NCBI RefSeq assembly: GCF_001507435.1
Contig: NZ_LMWH01000289.1
Location: forward strand, 1 to 26,334
Source of the DNA: Streptomyces sp. NRRL F-5122
Lineage (GTDB): Bacteria; Actinomycetota; Actinomycetes; Streptomycetales; Streptomycetaceae
Reading direction: 5' to 3'
Length of the DNA stretch: 26,334 bases
The notes under the pieces are model-generated. The model searched no databases. It saw only the letters and a list, made by a program, of their open reading frames with translations, and was not told the DNA's origin. This document shows positions 1-8,587 of this stretch, in pieces; within the stretch, counting starts at the first letter, position 1, and each line of letters begins with the position of its first letter. Made by a program: the position numbers and the translations under genes.

Positions 1-41
1 CTGGTAAGCGCAGGCGGTACGAGACGAAAGGCCGTGAAAAA

Positions 42-299
42 ATGAGCGGTTCGGGAACTGCGGACACTGCTGGGTCGTCGCCGACGGGAGACGCGGCCGT
101 GCCCGGACCCCCGCCCGTGCACACCACCGGGGTGTTGCCCTCGGACACCTCGCAGGACGTTCGGACGCGGGCGGCCCGTCCGGGCCGCCAGGTCGCCGTT
201 CTGCCCGTGGGCAGTTTCGAACAGCACGGCCCCTGCCTTCCCCTGGCCACCGACCCGCTGGTGGCCTGCGCGATCGCCCGCGACACGGGAGGCAAATGA
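42..299 (+). pseudogene. Truncated creatininase-family protein (N-terminus only)
   Basis: The 85-residue product has a low-complexity Ala/Gly/Pro leader and then, at about residues 50-80, the opening block of creatininase-family amidohydrolases: VAVLPVGSFEQHGP, LPLATD and ACAIAR. The Glu and His of the EQHGP motif and the Asp of the TD motif are metal ligands in this family, which includes creatininase and MftE-like peptidases. Intact members have about 230-260 residues; here homology stops after CAIAR and a stop follows within a few codons, so about two thirds of the enzyme, including the rest of the active site, is missing. The next DNA belongs to a different gene on the opposite strand, so this is a recombination scar and not a short functional protein. 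The family call is firm; the subfamily cannot be decided. Confidence 0.6.
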
Positions 300-716
300 C
301 GGCAGGGGAATCAGGGAACGGAGCGCATGGGGGGTACGCTCCGTGCCGTCCGTCCCCGCCGCGAATGCCTTCCCCACCTGCGGCGGAAGCGCACGAACCG
401 CCTTCGGCGTCCTCACCACTCGCGGAGAGACCGGTTCGCCGGCCGGCGCCGCGGTCCGCCCGCTGCCGTCGGCGGGCTCCGGTGCCGTCCCGGTCCGGGG
501 GCTCCGCAAGCCCGCGTACGACCGGGCGAGCAGCACCGGGATGCCCGGCAGGCTCGCGACGAAGCTGAGGACGCCGTACACCACCGCGACCGTCAGACCC
601 GTCTCCGCACCCAGCCCGGCCGCGCCGAAGGCCCAGGCCGTTACACCCTCCCGAGGGCCCCAGCCACCGACGTTCAGCGGAAGCCCCATGGCGATGACTA
701 CGAGCAGGGCATGCCC
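300..716 (-). pseudogene. C-terminal remnant of a flippase-like (lysylphosphatidylglycerol synthase TM type) membrane protein
   Basis: Read on the minus strand from about 716 downward, the frame gives GHALLVVIAMGLPLNVGG, then WGPREGVTAWAFGAAGLGAE, then a hydrophobic stretch (TVAVVYGVLSFVASLPGIPV) and a Pro/Ala/Gly-rich tail. The LPLNVGGWGPREG block is typical of the last membrane region of UPF0104-type integral membrane proteins. About 250 N-terminal residues expected for the family are absent. No credible start or ribosome site precedes the remnant. The frame has no stop and runs on antisense through the creatininase fragment to the window edge, so the natural stop has probably been lost too. 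Confidence 0.5.
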
Positions 717-721
717 GACAG

Positions 722-739
722 GATCACGAGGTCGTGATC
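722..739. repeat. 18-bp palindrome at the edge of the flippase remnant
   Basis: GATCACGA-GG-TCGTGATC has perfect 8-bp arms around a 2-bp centre. It lies directly where the flippase-like coding frame loses homology. It could be an operator or a recombination joint; the sequence does not decide. Confidence 0.45.
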
Positions 740-950
740 AGCAGCAATGCGGACGGCACCGTTGTGGCCGCCTGTGTCAGCGGCGGCAACGGTGCCGATT
801 CTGCTGATCTTGTTCGTGCTTTTTCTCGTCTGGGTGAGTACTGGTGCGAGGCCGCCGGCCGGTCTCGGCTTGTTGCCGTGACTGGCTCTTGGGAGTGGTC
901 CTTACCCAAGAGCGCGTTTGCTTCGCGACCAGCAGCCTCGCAGGGGCGCA

Positions 951-1331
951 TTAGGTGCCCGGAGCGATCGCACAGGCAGACACGCAGACCCAGGTGCCTT
1001 CACGCTTCTGGTACGCGTCCGTGTACAGAGCTTCCTGCTCCGCTCCGTCGGCGATCATGGTGTAAGTCGCGCGACCATGAATCAGAGCAACATCACTGAG
1101 GATGCGGATATTGACGTCGTGCACAGCGAGATCCTTGAAGGGCCGCGGCTGCGCGATGTATTCGAGGAACTCGGCACGATTGCGGGTAACACCCGGAGTC
1201 TGCACGATGAAGTCTTCGGCGAGGAACTCGCTGAAGCGCTTAGCATCACTGGTCTGGTCGGAGTGGACGTAGTCCTTGTTGAGCTGGTCGAGGATCGCCA
1301 GATCTTCGCTGCACTGCTTGGTGTCGTTCAC
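951..1331 (-). CDS. NTF2-like / SnoaL-type (DUF4440-like) protein
   Basis: A small alpha+beta barrel protein of about 126 residues. The N-terminal helix (SEDLAILDQLNKDYVHSDQ), the AEDFIVQTPG strand-turn, and the strand block VHDVNIRILSDVALIHGRAT followed by YTDAYQKREGTWVCVSACA are the usual order in NTF2-like DUF4440 and SnoaL proteins. In this superfamily the fold serves enzymes such as isomerases and cyclases as well as non-catalytic binding domains, so no substrate can be given. The start is uncertain. I use the GTG at 1331 because it gives the usual family length; an ATG at 1394 adds a basic, Cys-containing leader, and neither has a strong ribosome site. It stands alone. A second NTF2-like gene lies at 12237-12626 but the two are not close copies. 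Confidence 0.72.
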   Translation of the reverse strand: MNDTKQCSEDLAILDQLNKDYVHSDQTSDAKRFSEFLAEDFIVQTPGVTRNRAEFLEYIAQPRPFKDLAVHDVNIRILSDVALIHGRATYTMIADGAEQEALYTDAYQKREGTWVCVSACAIAPGT

Positions 1332-1394
1332 TTTCTTGTTCTTTCTCTGCGTGTTTCGGCATTCACTGCATCTGGCTTGCCGTTTCGGTGCCAT

Positions 1395-1981
1395 GTACTC
1401 GGTGCCGGCGTGCAAGGTTGTGGTTTCTCGATCAGACGAGGATCGGCGCGGTAAACGAGGCCACCACGGAAACCACCGCGGGCAAGAATGCCTGCCGGAG
1501 CGTTCCGCCATGGCGAATCCGGTTGATCACCGGTACCACGTTTGACATCGAGCCGTGCCTTCCTGTCGCTCTGAACCACTTCGGAATTCCTGGAGGTTCC
1601 GGGTCAATAGCGCACCATGCGACACCTGTAACAAGAAGACGTAGCGCATGGTCGCATCGTCCGTCCGATTAGCGTCGACCCTCCGCGCCGTCTTACCAAC
1701 AGCTCCGCGATCCCACCGGTTTCGCATCGCCCTCCCACCGCAGCCCGTGTCGGCGAGCGTGGTACACCCTCTGAAGGGCAGTGCAGTCAAGGATGGCGAG
1801 CTGACAGCACACCAGCTCGCATTAGTCGCCGAAGTATGGTTGACGGGTCGTCAGAGATCGGGAACCAGGTTGACGCCTGAGACATTCGCTGAGCCCTCGA
1901 ACTGCAAGTGTGTACGAGCTGTCGGTCTCCGCAGGGCACAGGCACTGCCCCCCAAGCGCTTAAGTCGAGCGGGTAATAACT
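1395..1981. other. No identifiable gene
   Basis: Both strands carry only short overlapping frames with mixed codon use and no family motifs I recognise. There is no convincing RNA gene or terminator. It may be decayed coding DNA between the NTF2-like gene and the large phosphatase. Confidence 0.4.
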
Positions 1982-4471
1982 TCACGGACTGGCTGGCAGT
2001 TGCTGATCCACCCAAATGACTTTGCCGTCCGAGATGTGGCGGGTTCCCCATCGGTGGGACAGTTGAGTGACGAGGAAGAGGCCACGGCCGTGTTCGTCGG
2101 TGGTGCGGAGGTGTCGCAGAAGCGGGTGGCAATGGCTCGCATCGGAGACTTCACACGTCAGCATCTCGTGGCGGATGAGTCGGAGGCCGACTCTGCGGTC
2201 GCTGTTACAGCCGCCGTTGCCGTGAACGATGGCGTTGGTGAACAGTTCGCTGACGATCAGCTCTGTGGACTCGGCTAGATGTTCCAGTCCCCACCGGGTC
2301 AGCTGCCGCGTAGCAAGAGTTCGGGCACGGCTGATAACGGCGAAATCGCTGGGGAACTGCCATGAAGCAACCTGGTCTGCGCTCAGTGAGTGGGTCCGTG
2401 CGAGGAGCAGCGTGACATCGTCACTCGGCGGCTTGGCCCGCAGGGTGTCCACCGTGGACGAGCACAGATCGTCCAGTGTGTGGGCGGGCCGTGCGAGAAC
2501 TGCGCGCAGACGGTTCATGCCGGCGCTGATGTCCCGGCCGCGGGCCTCGATCAGACCGTCGGTGTAGAGGGCGAGCACGCTTCCTTCGGCGAGTTTCAAA
2601 GTTACGGACTCGAACGGAACGAGTTCAAGGCCGAGTGGCGCTCCGGTGGGCAGGTCGGGGAAGGTGACATGGCCGTGCGGGTCGATGACCGCGGGCGGGG
2701 GATGGCCGGCCCGCGCCATGACGCAGTACCGGGTGATCGGGTCGTAGACCGCATACAAGCATGTGGCAGCCATCGTGGTGCTGTCCGGGTGCCGAGGGTC
2801 GGCTTCTGCCTCGGTGAGGCGGATCGCCTGCTCGTCGAGGCGGGACAGTACTTCGTCGGGAGGCATGTCCATCTCCGCGAGGGTGTGCATGACGGTGCGG
2901 AGTTGGCCCATCTGCGCCGCTGCATTGATACCGTGTCCGACCACGTCGCCGACGACCAGGGCGACGCGGGCGCCGGAGAGGGGAATCACGTCGAACCAGT
3001 CACCCCCGATGCCGTGATAGCTGTCGGTCGGCAGGTAGCACCAGGCCACATCAGCGGCAGAGCCGCCCGCGGGGCGGTGGGGATGCAGTAGCCGCTGCAG
3101 GGCGAGAGCCGCAGAGCGTTCGCGCACATACTGGCGGGCGTTGTCCAGGGCCAGCGCTGCCCAGTTGACAAGTTCCTCGGCCAAGAGCAAGTCGTCCTCC
3201 TCGAACGGCCTGGGGTCCTCCGTCCGCACGAAGACCGCCACACCCAGCACTACGCCTCGGGCGTGGATCGGGACGACCATCAACGAGTGCATGGCGTGCT
3301 TGCGGATCTTCTCCGCCCGCACCGCGCCGTGATGGTCCAGCCATGTGCCCGAGGAAGCGTCCAGTATCGGCACGAAGTGGGATTTCCCGGAGCGCAGGAC
3401 ACTGGTGAAGGGCGAAGTGGGCGAGACGAATACCGGCTCTCCGCGAGCGAACAGGGAATCCGGCGTTCCCGGGTGGATCGATGCCAGGCCCGCGCGGCGG
3501 AAGACGGGGATGCGCCCGTTCTGTGGGCCAAGGTGGGCCAAGGGCTCCTCGCCGAGTGGGACGGACTCCGCCAGGTCCACAGTGGCGTAGTCCGCGAGAA
3601 AAGGTACAGCGAGGTCGGCCAGTTCCTGCGCTGTCTGCATGACGTCCAACGTGGTACCGATACGCCTGCTGGCCTCGCCGAGGATTGCCAAACGCTCTCG
3701 CGCCCGTCGGCTCTCGGTGACATCCACACTCACAGTGCACACGCCCATCGCACGACCTTGCGCGTCGTCGAGGCGGAAGACTGACGCTGTCAACATGCGG
3801 TTGTTTCGCACATTTGCTGGCAGCGAGGCCTGGTAGTCCACGTCCATCGCCGAGTCCCCGCTCTCCAGGACCTGGTGCATTATTGCTTCCAGCGATTCGG
3901 ACCCCGTCCCGGGCGCCACCTCCGTCAGTCTGCGACCCAGCCATTGGGGGAGAGGGGTGCCGTCCAAGGCGCCCTGGGTGTCGTTCACCCGGACACAGCG
4001 CAGGTGCCTGTCCCCTATGACGACACCGATCGGCACGCGACTCGTTAGCAGCAGCGTAGCGAGGGGCGGCACTGGTGCTGTGGCCCCAGCGGGCCACGCG
4101 GGAAGCAAGGCCTTGTCGGTCGCCCAGACCACCCACGAGTCCAGGCCGTCCTGCCCGGACAGCGCTGACACGCACAGGCGCACGTCGATGCTGCGGCCGT
4201 CGCGGTGGCGTACCCGCGCGATGTCGGACCAGCGGCCCCAGAGGGTGCTCTCTTGTGCGGCCCGTGAAACCTTTGCTCGGTCGTCAGCGGCCACCAACAG
4301 GACAGCGGCCGACTGCCCCACCGCTTCCGCGGCCGAGTAACCCACGAGTTGCTGTGCTGCTTGCGACCATCCGACCACCGTCCCCTGAGCGTCGAGGAGG
4401 GCTATCGCCGGGCTGACTGTCTCGATGGCCGTCGGAACCTCGGAGACTGCCGTCTCTGTGGAACTGCTCAT
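1982..4471 (-). CDS. PAS-PAS-GAF-SpoIIE (PP2C) phosphatase with C-terminal HATPase domain
   Basis: An 829-residue cytosolic signalling protein. Domains in order: PAS about 12-120; a second PAS-like domain about 140-255 ending in VCTVSVDVTESRRARE; GAF about 262-445; SpoIIE/PP2C phosphatase about 455-690; HATPase_c_2 (RsbW-like) about 705-825. Phosphatase metal motifs are intact: GGDWFDV 489-495, GDVVGHG 508-514, YTDG 636-639 and SDDVTLL 683-689. The kinase-like domain keeps the N-box (ELFTNAIVHG, 742-751), the VSDAS loop and DEHGRGL (792-798). Such fusions are known in Streptomyces as partner-switching regulators that dephosphorylate anti-anti-sigma factors and may also bind sigma factors or phosphorylate antagonists. 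I chose the ATG at 4471 because AAGGGGAT lies about six bases upstream; a longer in-frame extension to 4762 has low-complexity sequence and no ribosome site. The gene is monocistronic, with no anti-anti-sigma gene adjacent. Confidence 0.9.
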   Translation of the reverse strand: MSSSTETAVSEVPTAIETVSPAIALLDAQGTVVGWSQAAQQLVGYSAAEAVGQSAAVLLVAADDRAKVSRAAQESTLWGRWSDIARVRHRDGRSIDVRLCVSALSGQDGLDSWVVWATDKALLPAWPAGATAPVPPLATLLLTSRVPIGVVIGDRHLRCVRVNDTQGALDGTPLPQWLGRRLTEVAPGTGSESLEAIMHQVLESGDSAMDVDYQASLPANVRNNRMLTASVFRLDDAQGRAMGVCTVSVDVTESRRARERLAILGEASRRIGTTLDVMQTAQELADLAVPFLADYATVDLAESVPLGEEPLAHLGPQNGRIPVFRRAGLASIHPGTPDSLFARGEPVFVSPTSPFTSVLRSGKSHFVPILDASSGTWLDHHGAVRAEKIRKHAMHSLMVVPIHARGVVLGVAVFVRTEDPRPFEEDDLLLAEELVNWAALALDNARQYVRERSAALALQRLLHPHRPAGGSAADVAWCYLPTDSYHGIGGDWFDVIPLSGARVALVVGDVVGHGINAAAQMGQLRTVMHTLAEMDMPPDEVLSRLDEQAIRLTEAEADPRHPDSTTMAATCLYAVYDPITRYCVMARAGHPPPAVIDPHGHVTFPDLPTGAPLGLELVPFESVTLKLAEGSVLALYTDGLIEARGRDISAGMNRLRAVLARPAHTLDDLCSSTVDTLRAKPPSDDVTLLLARTHSLSADQVASWQFPSDFAVISRARTLATRQLTRWGLEHLAESTELIVSELFTNAIVHGNGGCNSDRRVGLRLIRHEMLTCEVSDASHCHPLLRHLRTTDEHGRGLFLVTQLSHRWGTRHISDGKVIWVDQQLPASP

Positions 4472-5097
4472 TACTATCCCCTTCTGCGTCCACCGGCGAT
4501 GCGGTTCACCAACTGCTCGGTTGTCTGGTGGTTGGATAGGTCTGGGGCAGGATGTGACCGAGCTACCGAGCACGGCAGGCCACTGGCCATACACTCTCTG
4601 CCTCTGACCGGGCTGCACCGGTCGTCTCAGCACGTAAGCGTGCTCCGCCGGGACCCCTGTCGAGGCCGGGGTGCGGCGAACGGGCCGTCGGCTGACACCG
4701 GCGTCGGTGGCACGTGCGCTCGGTGGGGCGCTGCAGGCGTCCGTGGTTCCTGTCGCGGTCACGTTTGCAACGCTACTGACCCAATTGCGCCGAAATGTGG
4801 TCCATTTCTAGGACGCATACGTAGACCAATTTTGCAGACAGGGCAGGATCGCGATCTACAGAGCTCGAGTACTAACCCGCTTTCGAATGTGGCCCGAGCA
4901 TGCAACGCGGCGGTCCGACTTCGCGGTGCAACTGGTTCAACGGGCGGGGCTCTGTGGCTCGCCTGACCGTTCGGCGCGAAGTGGGCCGCTCTTCTGCCCA
5001 GAAATTGGTCCACCCGCATGGACGGCGATGTGCATACGGTCAGGTCATGACTGCCGCAGTCCCCGCCGTGGTGAACATCGGCGTCTTCCCCTCTTTC
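4472..5097. other. Intergenic region upstream of the large phosphatase; no gene seen
   Basis: No frame here shows family motifs. A 9-bp inverted repeat, GACCAATTT (4824-4832) and AAATTGGTC (5002-5010), flanks the middle. The promoter of the minus-strand phosphatase should lie in the left part, but I could not identify clear -35/-10 boxes. Confidence 0.35.
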
Positions 5098-5475
5098 CGC
5101 GGTCCTGATCTTGATTCCGGGGGATGCGCTCAAGGCAATCGCTACCTTGCGGGTCACCGCCGGCGACCGCACAAGCTTCCCTACCGGCTCCCCCGGCCTC
5201 CTACGCCGACCTCACGCCCACGACCAAATGGTCAGGCACCTCCATCCACGGCGGACACAGATCCAGAGGCGGCAACCGGTAGCTCAAGTCCGCGATGTTC
5301 CTGCCCGCGTTCGCTGCAGCACGATCCCGCTCCAGCACCGACTACGACCGATGTCGAGCCCGCAGGAAGACCCATACCGAGGTCTCTCCTCTTGGGCCAC
5401 CACCGCATCAACGTGCTGTTCGCGATGCTCAGCGACAGCACCTTCTACGAACCCAGAACCTCACGACACGCTTGA
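5098..5475 (+). pseudogene. Decayed IS110-family transposase, C-terminal part
   Basis: Pieces of the IS110/IS116/IS902 C-terminal (serine-containing) domain can be read across two or three frames. They include GDRTSFPT, then PASYADLTPTTKWSGTSIHG, GGHRSRGGNR, LKSAMFLPAFAA, and finally GHHRINVLFAMLSDSTFYEP ending in a TGA at 5473-5475. A TAG replaces the expected Gln codon after GGNR (5279-5281), and frameshifts occur before and after it. The N-terminal DEDD catalytic domain is absent, so the element cannot transpose. It ends just upstream of the ribosome site of the next gene and may have delivered or disrupted that gene's promoter. Confidence 0.7.
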
Positions 5476-5513
5476 CGAAAGACATCGAGCCACCCTCGCA
5501 GGAGGGATGACTG

Positions 5514-6707
5514 GTGGACGGTCAGGCGTTGCTGCGTAGGGGTCGAGCACGGGAGCACAATGTGAGCGCTGTGACCAGCATCAGATCGATAGCCGAGGGC
5601 TCCAAGGTGTGGCGCCAGAGCGGGCCGCATCTTATGTGGTTGTTCGGCCCTCTGGCAGTGATCGTTGCTGTCCCCGTGGCCGACGCGTTCCTGCCACCGG
5701 ATATCCACCTCGCCCATGTGCTGGAGGTCGCCGTAGCGGTCGTCGCACTCAGCACTGGTCCGCGCCTCACTGCACTCATCGGGTCACTCAGCGTGCTATC
5801 CCTGATTGCGGCAGGTGCGGAGCGTCACATTCTCCGCACAGAGAGTGTCCTCGTCGAACTCGGCACCCTTGCTGCACTCTGTGCCTTCCTGGTGTTCTTC
5901 ACGCACCTGCGGGACCGGGGCCAGCAGAAGCTCGTCCGGGCCCGCTCCGTCTCCGACGCGGCACAGCGCGTCGTACTGCGCCCTCTACCAAAACGGGCCG
6001 GCCCGGTCCGGCTCGCTGCGCAGTACCGCGGCGCGGAGGTCGATGCGTGCATCGGCGGTGATCTGTATGCCGTGGCCCGCACCTCTGGTTCCACCCGGCT
6101 GCTCATCGGGGACGTTCGCGGTAAAGGCCTGGCCTCGATCAGTGACACCGCGGTCGTTCTGGGCGCCTTCCGGGCCGCGTCCCACCACCAGATTCCGTTG
6201 CCGGCACTGGTCGGCCACATGGAAGGTGCCGTCCGCTGGGGCCTCGCGGAGTTCTCCGGGTCCGAGGACGACGCCGCTGAACGATTCGTCACTGCCGCCG
6301 TCGTGGACATCCCGGACAACGAGCCGGTCGTGCACCTGATCAGTTGCGGGCACCCGCCACCTCTCCTGCTGCGCCACGACGGCCCTGCCGCGACCGCACT
6401 CGTGGCGCCCGAGCCGGCTCCGCCCCTCGGCCTCGGCGCGATCTCCGGCAACCTGTATCTCCCCGCGACCTTCTCGTTCGGCGAAGGCGACCGCCTGATG
6501 CTGTACACCGACGGTGTCAGCGAGGCCCGTGACCAAAGCGGTGTCTTCTACCCGCTCGCCGAACGGGTCGCCAGGTGGGTCGATCAGGAGCCCGAGACGT
6601 TGCTCCACAGGGTCGTCACCGATCTACAGGAGTACACCGGCGGTCAGCTGGACGACGACATGGCCATGGTCGTCGCCCGGCGGGACGGCGGGGCCGCGGC
6701 CGCCTGA
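5514..6707 (+). CDS. Membrane-anchored SpoIIE-type PP2C serine phosphatase
   Basis: A 397-residue protein. The N-terminal part holds hydrophobic segments at about 40-60, 66-101 (likely two) and 112-130, followed by a short linker and a SpoIIE phosphatase domain at about 165-390. Metal-binding motifs are intact: GGDLYAV 181-187, GDVRGKG 199-205, YTDG 331-334 and the closing DDDMAM 380-385; the CGHPPPLLL loop is also present. The family dephosphorylates STAS-domain anti-anti-sigma factors in partner-switching pathways. With the catalytic domain on the cytoplasmic side, a membrane or envelope cue is plausible (inference). The GTG at 5514 is preceded by GGAGGG at 5501-5506 with a seven-base gap, an excellent ribosome site; a second GTG at 5562 is less well placed. 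No STAS or anti-sigma gene is adjacent. It is divergent from the large phosphatase at 1982-4471, with an IS110 relic between them. Confidence 0.9.
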   Translation: MDGQALLRRGRAREHNVSAVTSIRSIAEGSKVWRQSGPHLMWLFGPLAVIVAVPVADAFLPPDIHLAHVLEVAVAVVALSTGPRLTALIGSLSVLSLIAAGAERHILRTESVLVELGTLAALCAFLVFFTHLRDRGQQKLVRARSVSDAAQRVVLRPLPKRAGPVRLAAQYRGAEVDACIGGDLYAVARTSGSTRLLIGDVRGKGLASISDTAVVLGAFRAASHHQIPLPALVGHMEGAVRWGLAEFSGSEDDAAERFVTAAVVDIPDNEPVVHLISCGHPPPLLLRHDGPAATALVAPEPAPPLGLGAISGNLYLPATFSFGEGDRLMLYTDGVSEARDQSGVFYPLAERVARWVDQEPETLLHRVVTDLQEYTGGQLDDDMAMVVARRDGGAAAA

Positions 6708-6889
6708 GCAAGGGCCGCGGAAGCACGGCCACCCAAGTATGCCGAAGCGTGATCAGAAACCCAGTCTCGCAGAAGACGCTCGCAAGGTTCCCGAGTCACA
6801 GAAGATCCTCAATCGTGTGCGGAACCCGATGGCGTGCAAGCGTGAGCGGAATCGTTGTCAGTCCACACACGCAACCTCTGCGGACGAAC

Positions 6890-7494
6890 TCCTCGGCGGA
6901 AAATGGAGCAACCGCCCCAGCCTCCGCGTCCCCTACGAGCTCTACCTTCAACAGAGATGGCTGATGGTTGCACCATCGCCTGCCGACCGTTCGAGCAACT
7001 CCGCGAGTGCTGCAACTCCGGCGGCCAGAGTGTCGGGAGACGGAACGTGCTGCGGCTCCGCGAGGTCTCCCTCCGCAACAACCTGCCTCCGAAAAGCCCT
7101 GCTCTGAACGGCGCCGACTGACACGTCGGCACGGCCCTTTCGCCGACGATCAGACCCGGCAGTTGAAGGGCGTCCTTGCCCGTTGTCACGCTCTCGAGCG
7201 GACAGTGCAACGTGTGTGCGCTTTGACTGAGTTGATGAACGGCCGCCAGGGCCGGCACCGTGAGCGGTGCATTGAGCGCGTACAAGCGGACGACCTGCCT
7301 GCCCTGCACGGCTGAGGCACGGGTCTCGCCCAGGACTTCGACCCTGTCGTCGCCGAGCTCAGCCTGCCCTACAGCTCCGTGCCGTCGAAGACCACAGGAA
7401 CAAGATCAAGATGCTCCAGCGGCGGATGTTCGGCCGACTTGGTTTCGGGCTGCTCCGCAAGCGAGTCCTCCTCCCGGCGCGAGCCCGTTCATGA
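6890..7494 (+). pseudogene. Decayed ISL3-family transposase, C-terminal half
   Basis: Consecutive blocks from the second half of an ISL3 transposase appear in shifting frames. They are PSLRVPYELYLQQRW, DGCTIACRPFEQLRE, GGQSVGRRNVLRLRE, FADDQTRQLKGVLARC, LTELMNGRQGR, GLAQDFDPVVAELSLPYSS, then after a frameshift AVEDHRNKIKMLQRRMFGRL and GFGLLRKRVLL to a TGA at 7492-7494. An in-frame TGA (7313-7315) follows DDLPALHG. The N-terminal zinc-binding and first catalytic parts are missing. A complementary N-terminal half of the same family lies at 19190-19757. Confidence 0.7.
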
Positions 7495-8217
7495 TCGTGG
7501 TTGTGGTGACCCTCTGTGGCTCTGACGCTGAAAGTGATCCAGAACCAGCTTTCGAAGACCGCTGACCAACGAGTGTCCTGGTGCAGGTCTGTTTTCAATC
7601 GACGAGTTGTCGATCTGTGCGTTGTCGATGTCTGATGCGGACGTCGAGCCGTTCCTGCTCGCGCACTAACGACTCCCAAGGGATGGCGAGAAATCTCCAT
7701 GGGACGAGAGCTGGGTTGCCTCGGGTGGATGTTCGCAGCCGGGGGCGCGGACTCCCCTACGGTCAGTCTGCCGGACATCTCGTTCGTACCTGTCGGTGAC
7801 TGTCCTCCCTTGCTGGCCTCGGGCGGGCGTCTCCCGAAGGGGATGCGGGCTCGGTATACGATTCGCGCGAGCTGTGTCCACAGGGGGGAATCGACCGGTG
7901 AGGCACCACCGTCCCTTCTGTGCCTGCAGGAGGTGTCCTGCTCGGTCGACGTGCCGGCGGACGCCGCTGCCGCCGGCAGCCCGGTGAGAGAGGGACAGGG
8001 CTCGGTCTCGCGCTGGGAGAGTCGGCCATGGGGCAGCCCCCTCAGAAAAAAACAGCCCGACTATGTAAGAAGTCAACCGCCTGCAGCGCTAAACATGGCA
8101 GGTCCGCGTCCCCGACAGAATCTGCTGCTGGCACGCGCCCCATACTGCAAGTAGGCAGAAGCGACGCGGACCATCGCGCGGAGCGCCGTATAGCTTGCCT
8201 TGAGATCAAGGGAAACG
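7495..8217. other. No identifiable gene
   Basis: Frames on both strands lack recognisable motifs. Small structures seen are a GTTGTCGAT direct repeat near 7612-7640 and a 10-bp inverted repeat, GGTCCGCGTC (8101-8110) with GACGCGGACC (8163-8172). The first part may contain the outer end of the ISL3 relic. Confidence 0.35.
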
Positions 8218-8270
8218 TCCTGCAGACCGCACCTCATTGACGTGACGTACATGAGGTGCGGTCTGCAGGA
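8218..8270 (-). terminator. Stem-loop with 20-bp perfect stem after the winged-helix gene pair
   Basis: Arms at 8218-8237 and 8251-8270 are exact 20-bp reverse complements (TCCTGCAGACCGCACCTCAT and its complement) around a 13-base loop. It begins three bases beyond the stop codon at 8273, so it most likely ends transcription of the minus-strand pair. A U-tract is poor, as is common in high-GC actinobacteria. The loop side contains ACGTACATGAG (8245-8255), which recurs upstream of the operon. Confidence 0.7.
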
Positions 8271-8272
8271 TG

Positions 8273-8587
8273 TCAGGTTGCGCGCCGGAGGCGGACGACG
8301 ACGTTCTCGCCCATGCGCTTGGGGTCAAGGCGGTAGTACTTGATGTGCCCGATCCTCTCGGTCTCCTCAAGCCAGCCAGCTTCGATCACCTGCTTGCGGG
8401 TGCGGGAGAAGACCGGAGGGGCCATCCCGACGAGTTTGGCCAGGTTTGCGGCCGTCTCCAGAACGGCGCCGGACCGATCAGTCGGATGCAGGGCGTACAG
8501 CATGACGACGAGACGCTGGTTGGCGCTCATGCCGGCCGTCTTCTCAAGCAGCTCGAGGTTCTTCTGCTTGTCGTCGATGCTGATCAC
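8273..8587 (-). CDS. Winged-helix DNA-binding protein, second gene of a RepL-like pair
   Basis: A 104-residue protein with a single winged helix-turn-helix. SANQRLVVMLYALHP forms the first helix, ETAANLAKLVGMAPPVFSRT the recognition region, and IKYYRLDPKRMG the wing. It is visibly paralogous to the gene just upstream: both have Q-(K/R)-x-x-V near the N-terminus, LA/IAK(L/R)VGM in the HTH and a YYRLDP/FYRISP wing. I chose the GTG at 8587: GGGAGG lies four bases before it, and it overlaps the upstream stop as GTGA, indicating translational coupling. The layout recalls RepL plasmid initiators and MarR-type regulators. Whether it initiates replication or regulates transcription is unknown. Confidence 0.72.
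   Translation of the reverse strand: MISIDDKQKNLELLEKTAGMSANQRLVVMLYALHPTDRSGAVLETAANLAKLVGMAPPVFSRTRKQVIEAGWLEETERIGHIKYYRLDPKRMGENVVVRLRRAT

Noticed and set aside
2390..3091. Plus-strand 233-residue frame inside the large phosphatase
   Set aside because: It is antisense to intact phosphatase motifs such as GDVVGHG and YTDG.
3051..4175. Minus-strand 374-residue frame overlapping the large phosphatase
   Set aside because: It is the shifted-frame shadow of the PAS-GAF region, Arg/Pro-rich with no domain.
4472..4762. 97-residue N-terminal extension of the large phosphatase
   Set aside because: The extension is low-complexity, and the ATG at 4471 has a good ribosome site directly upstream.
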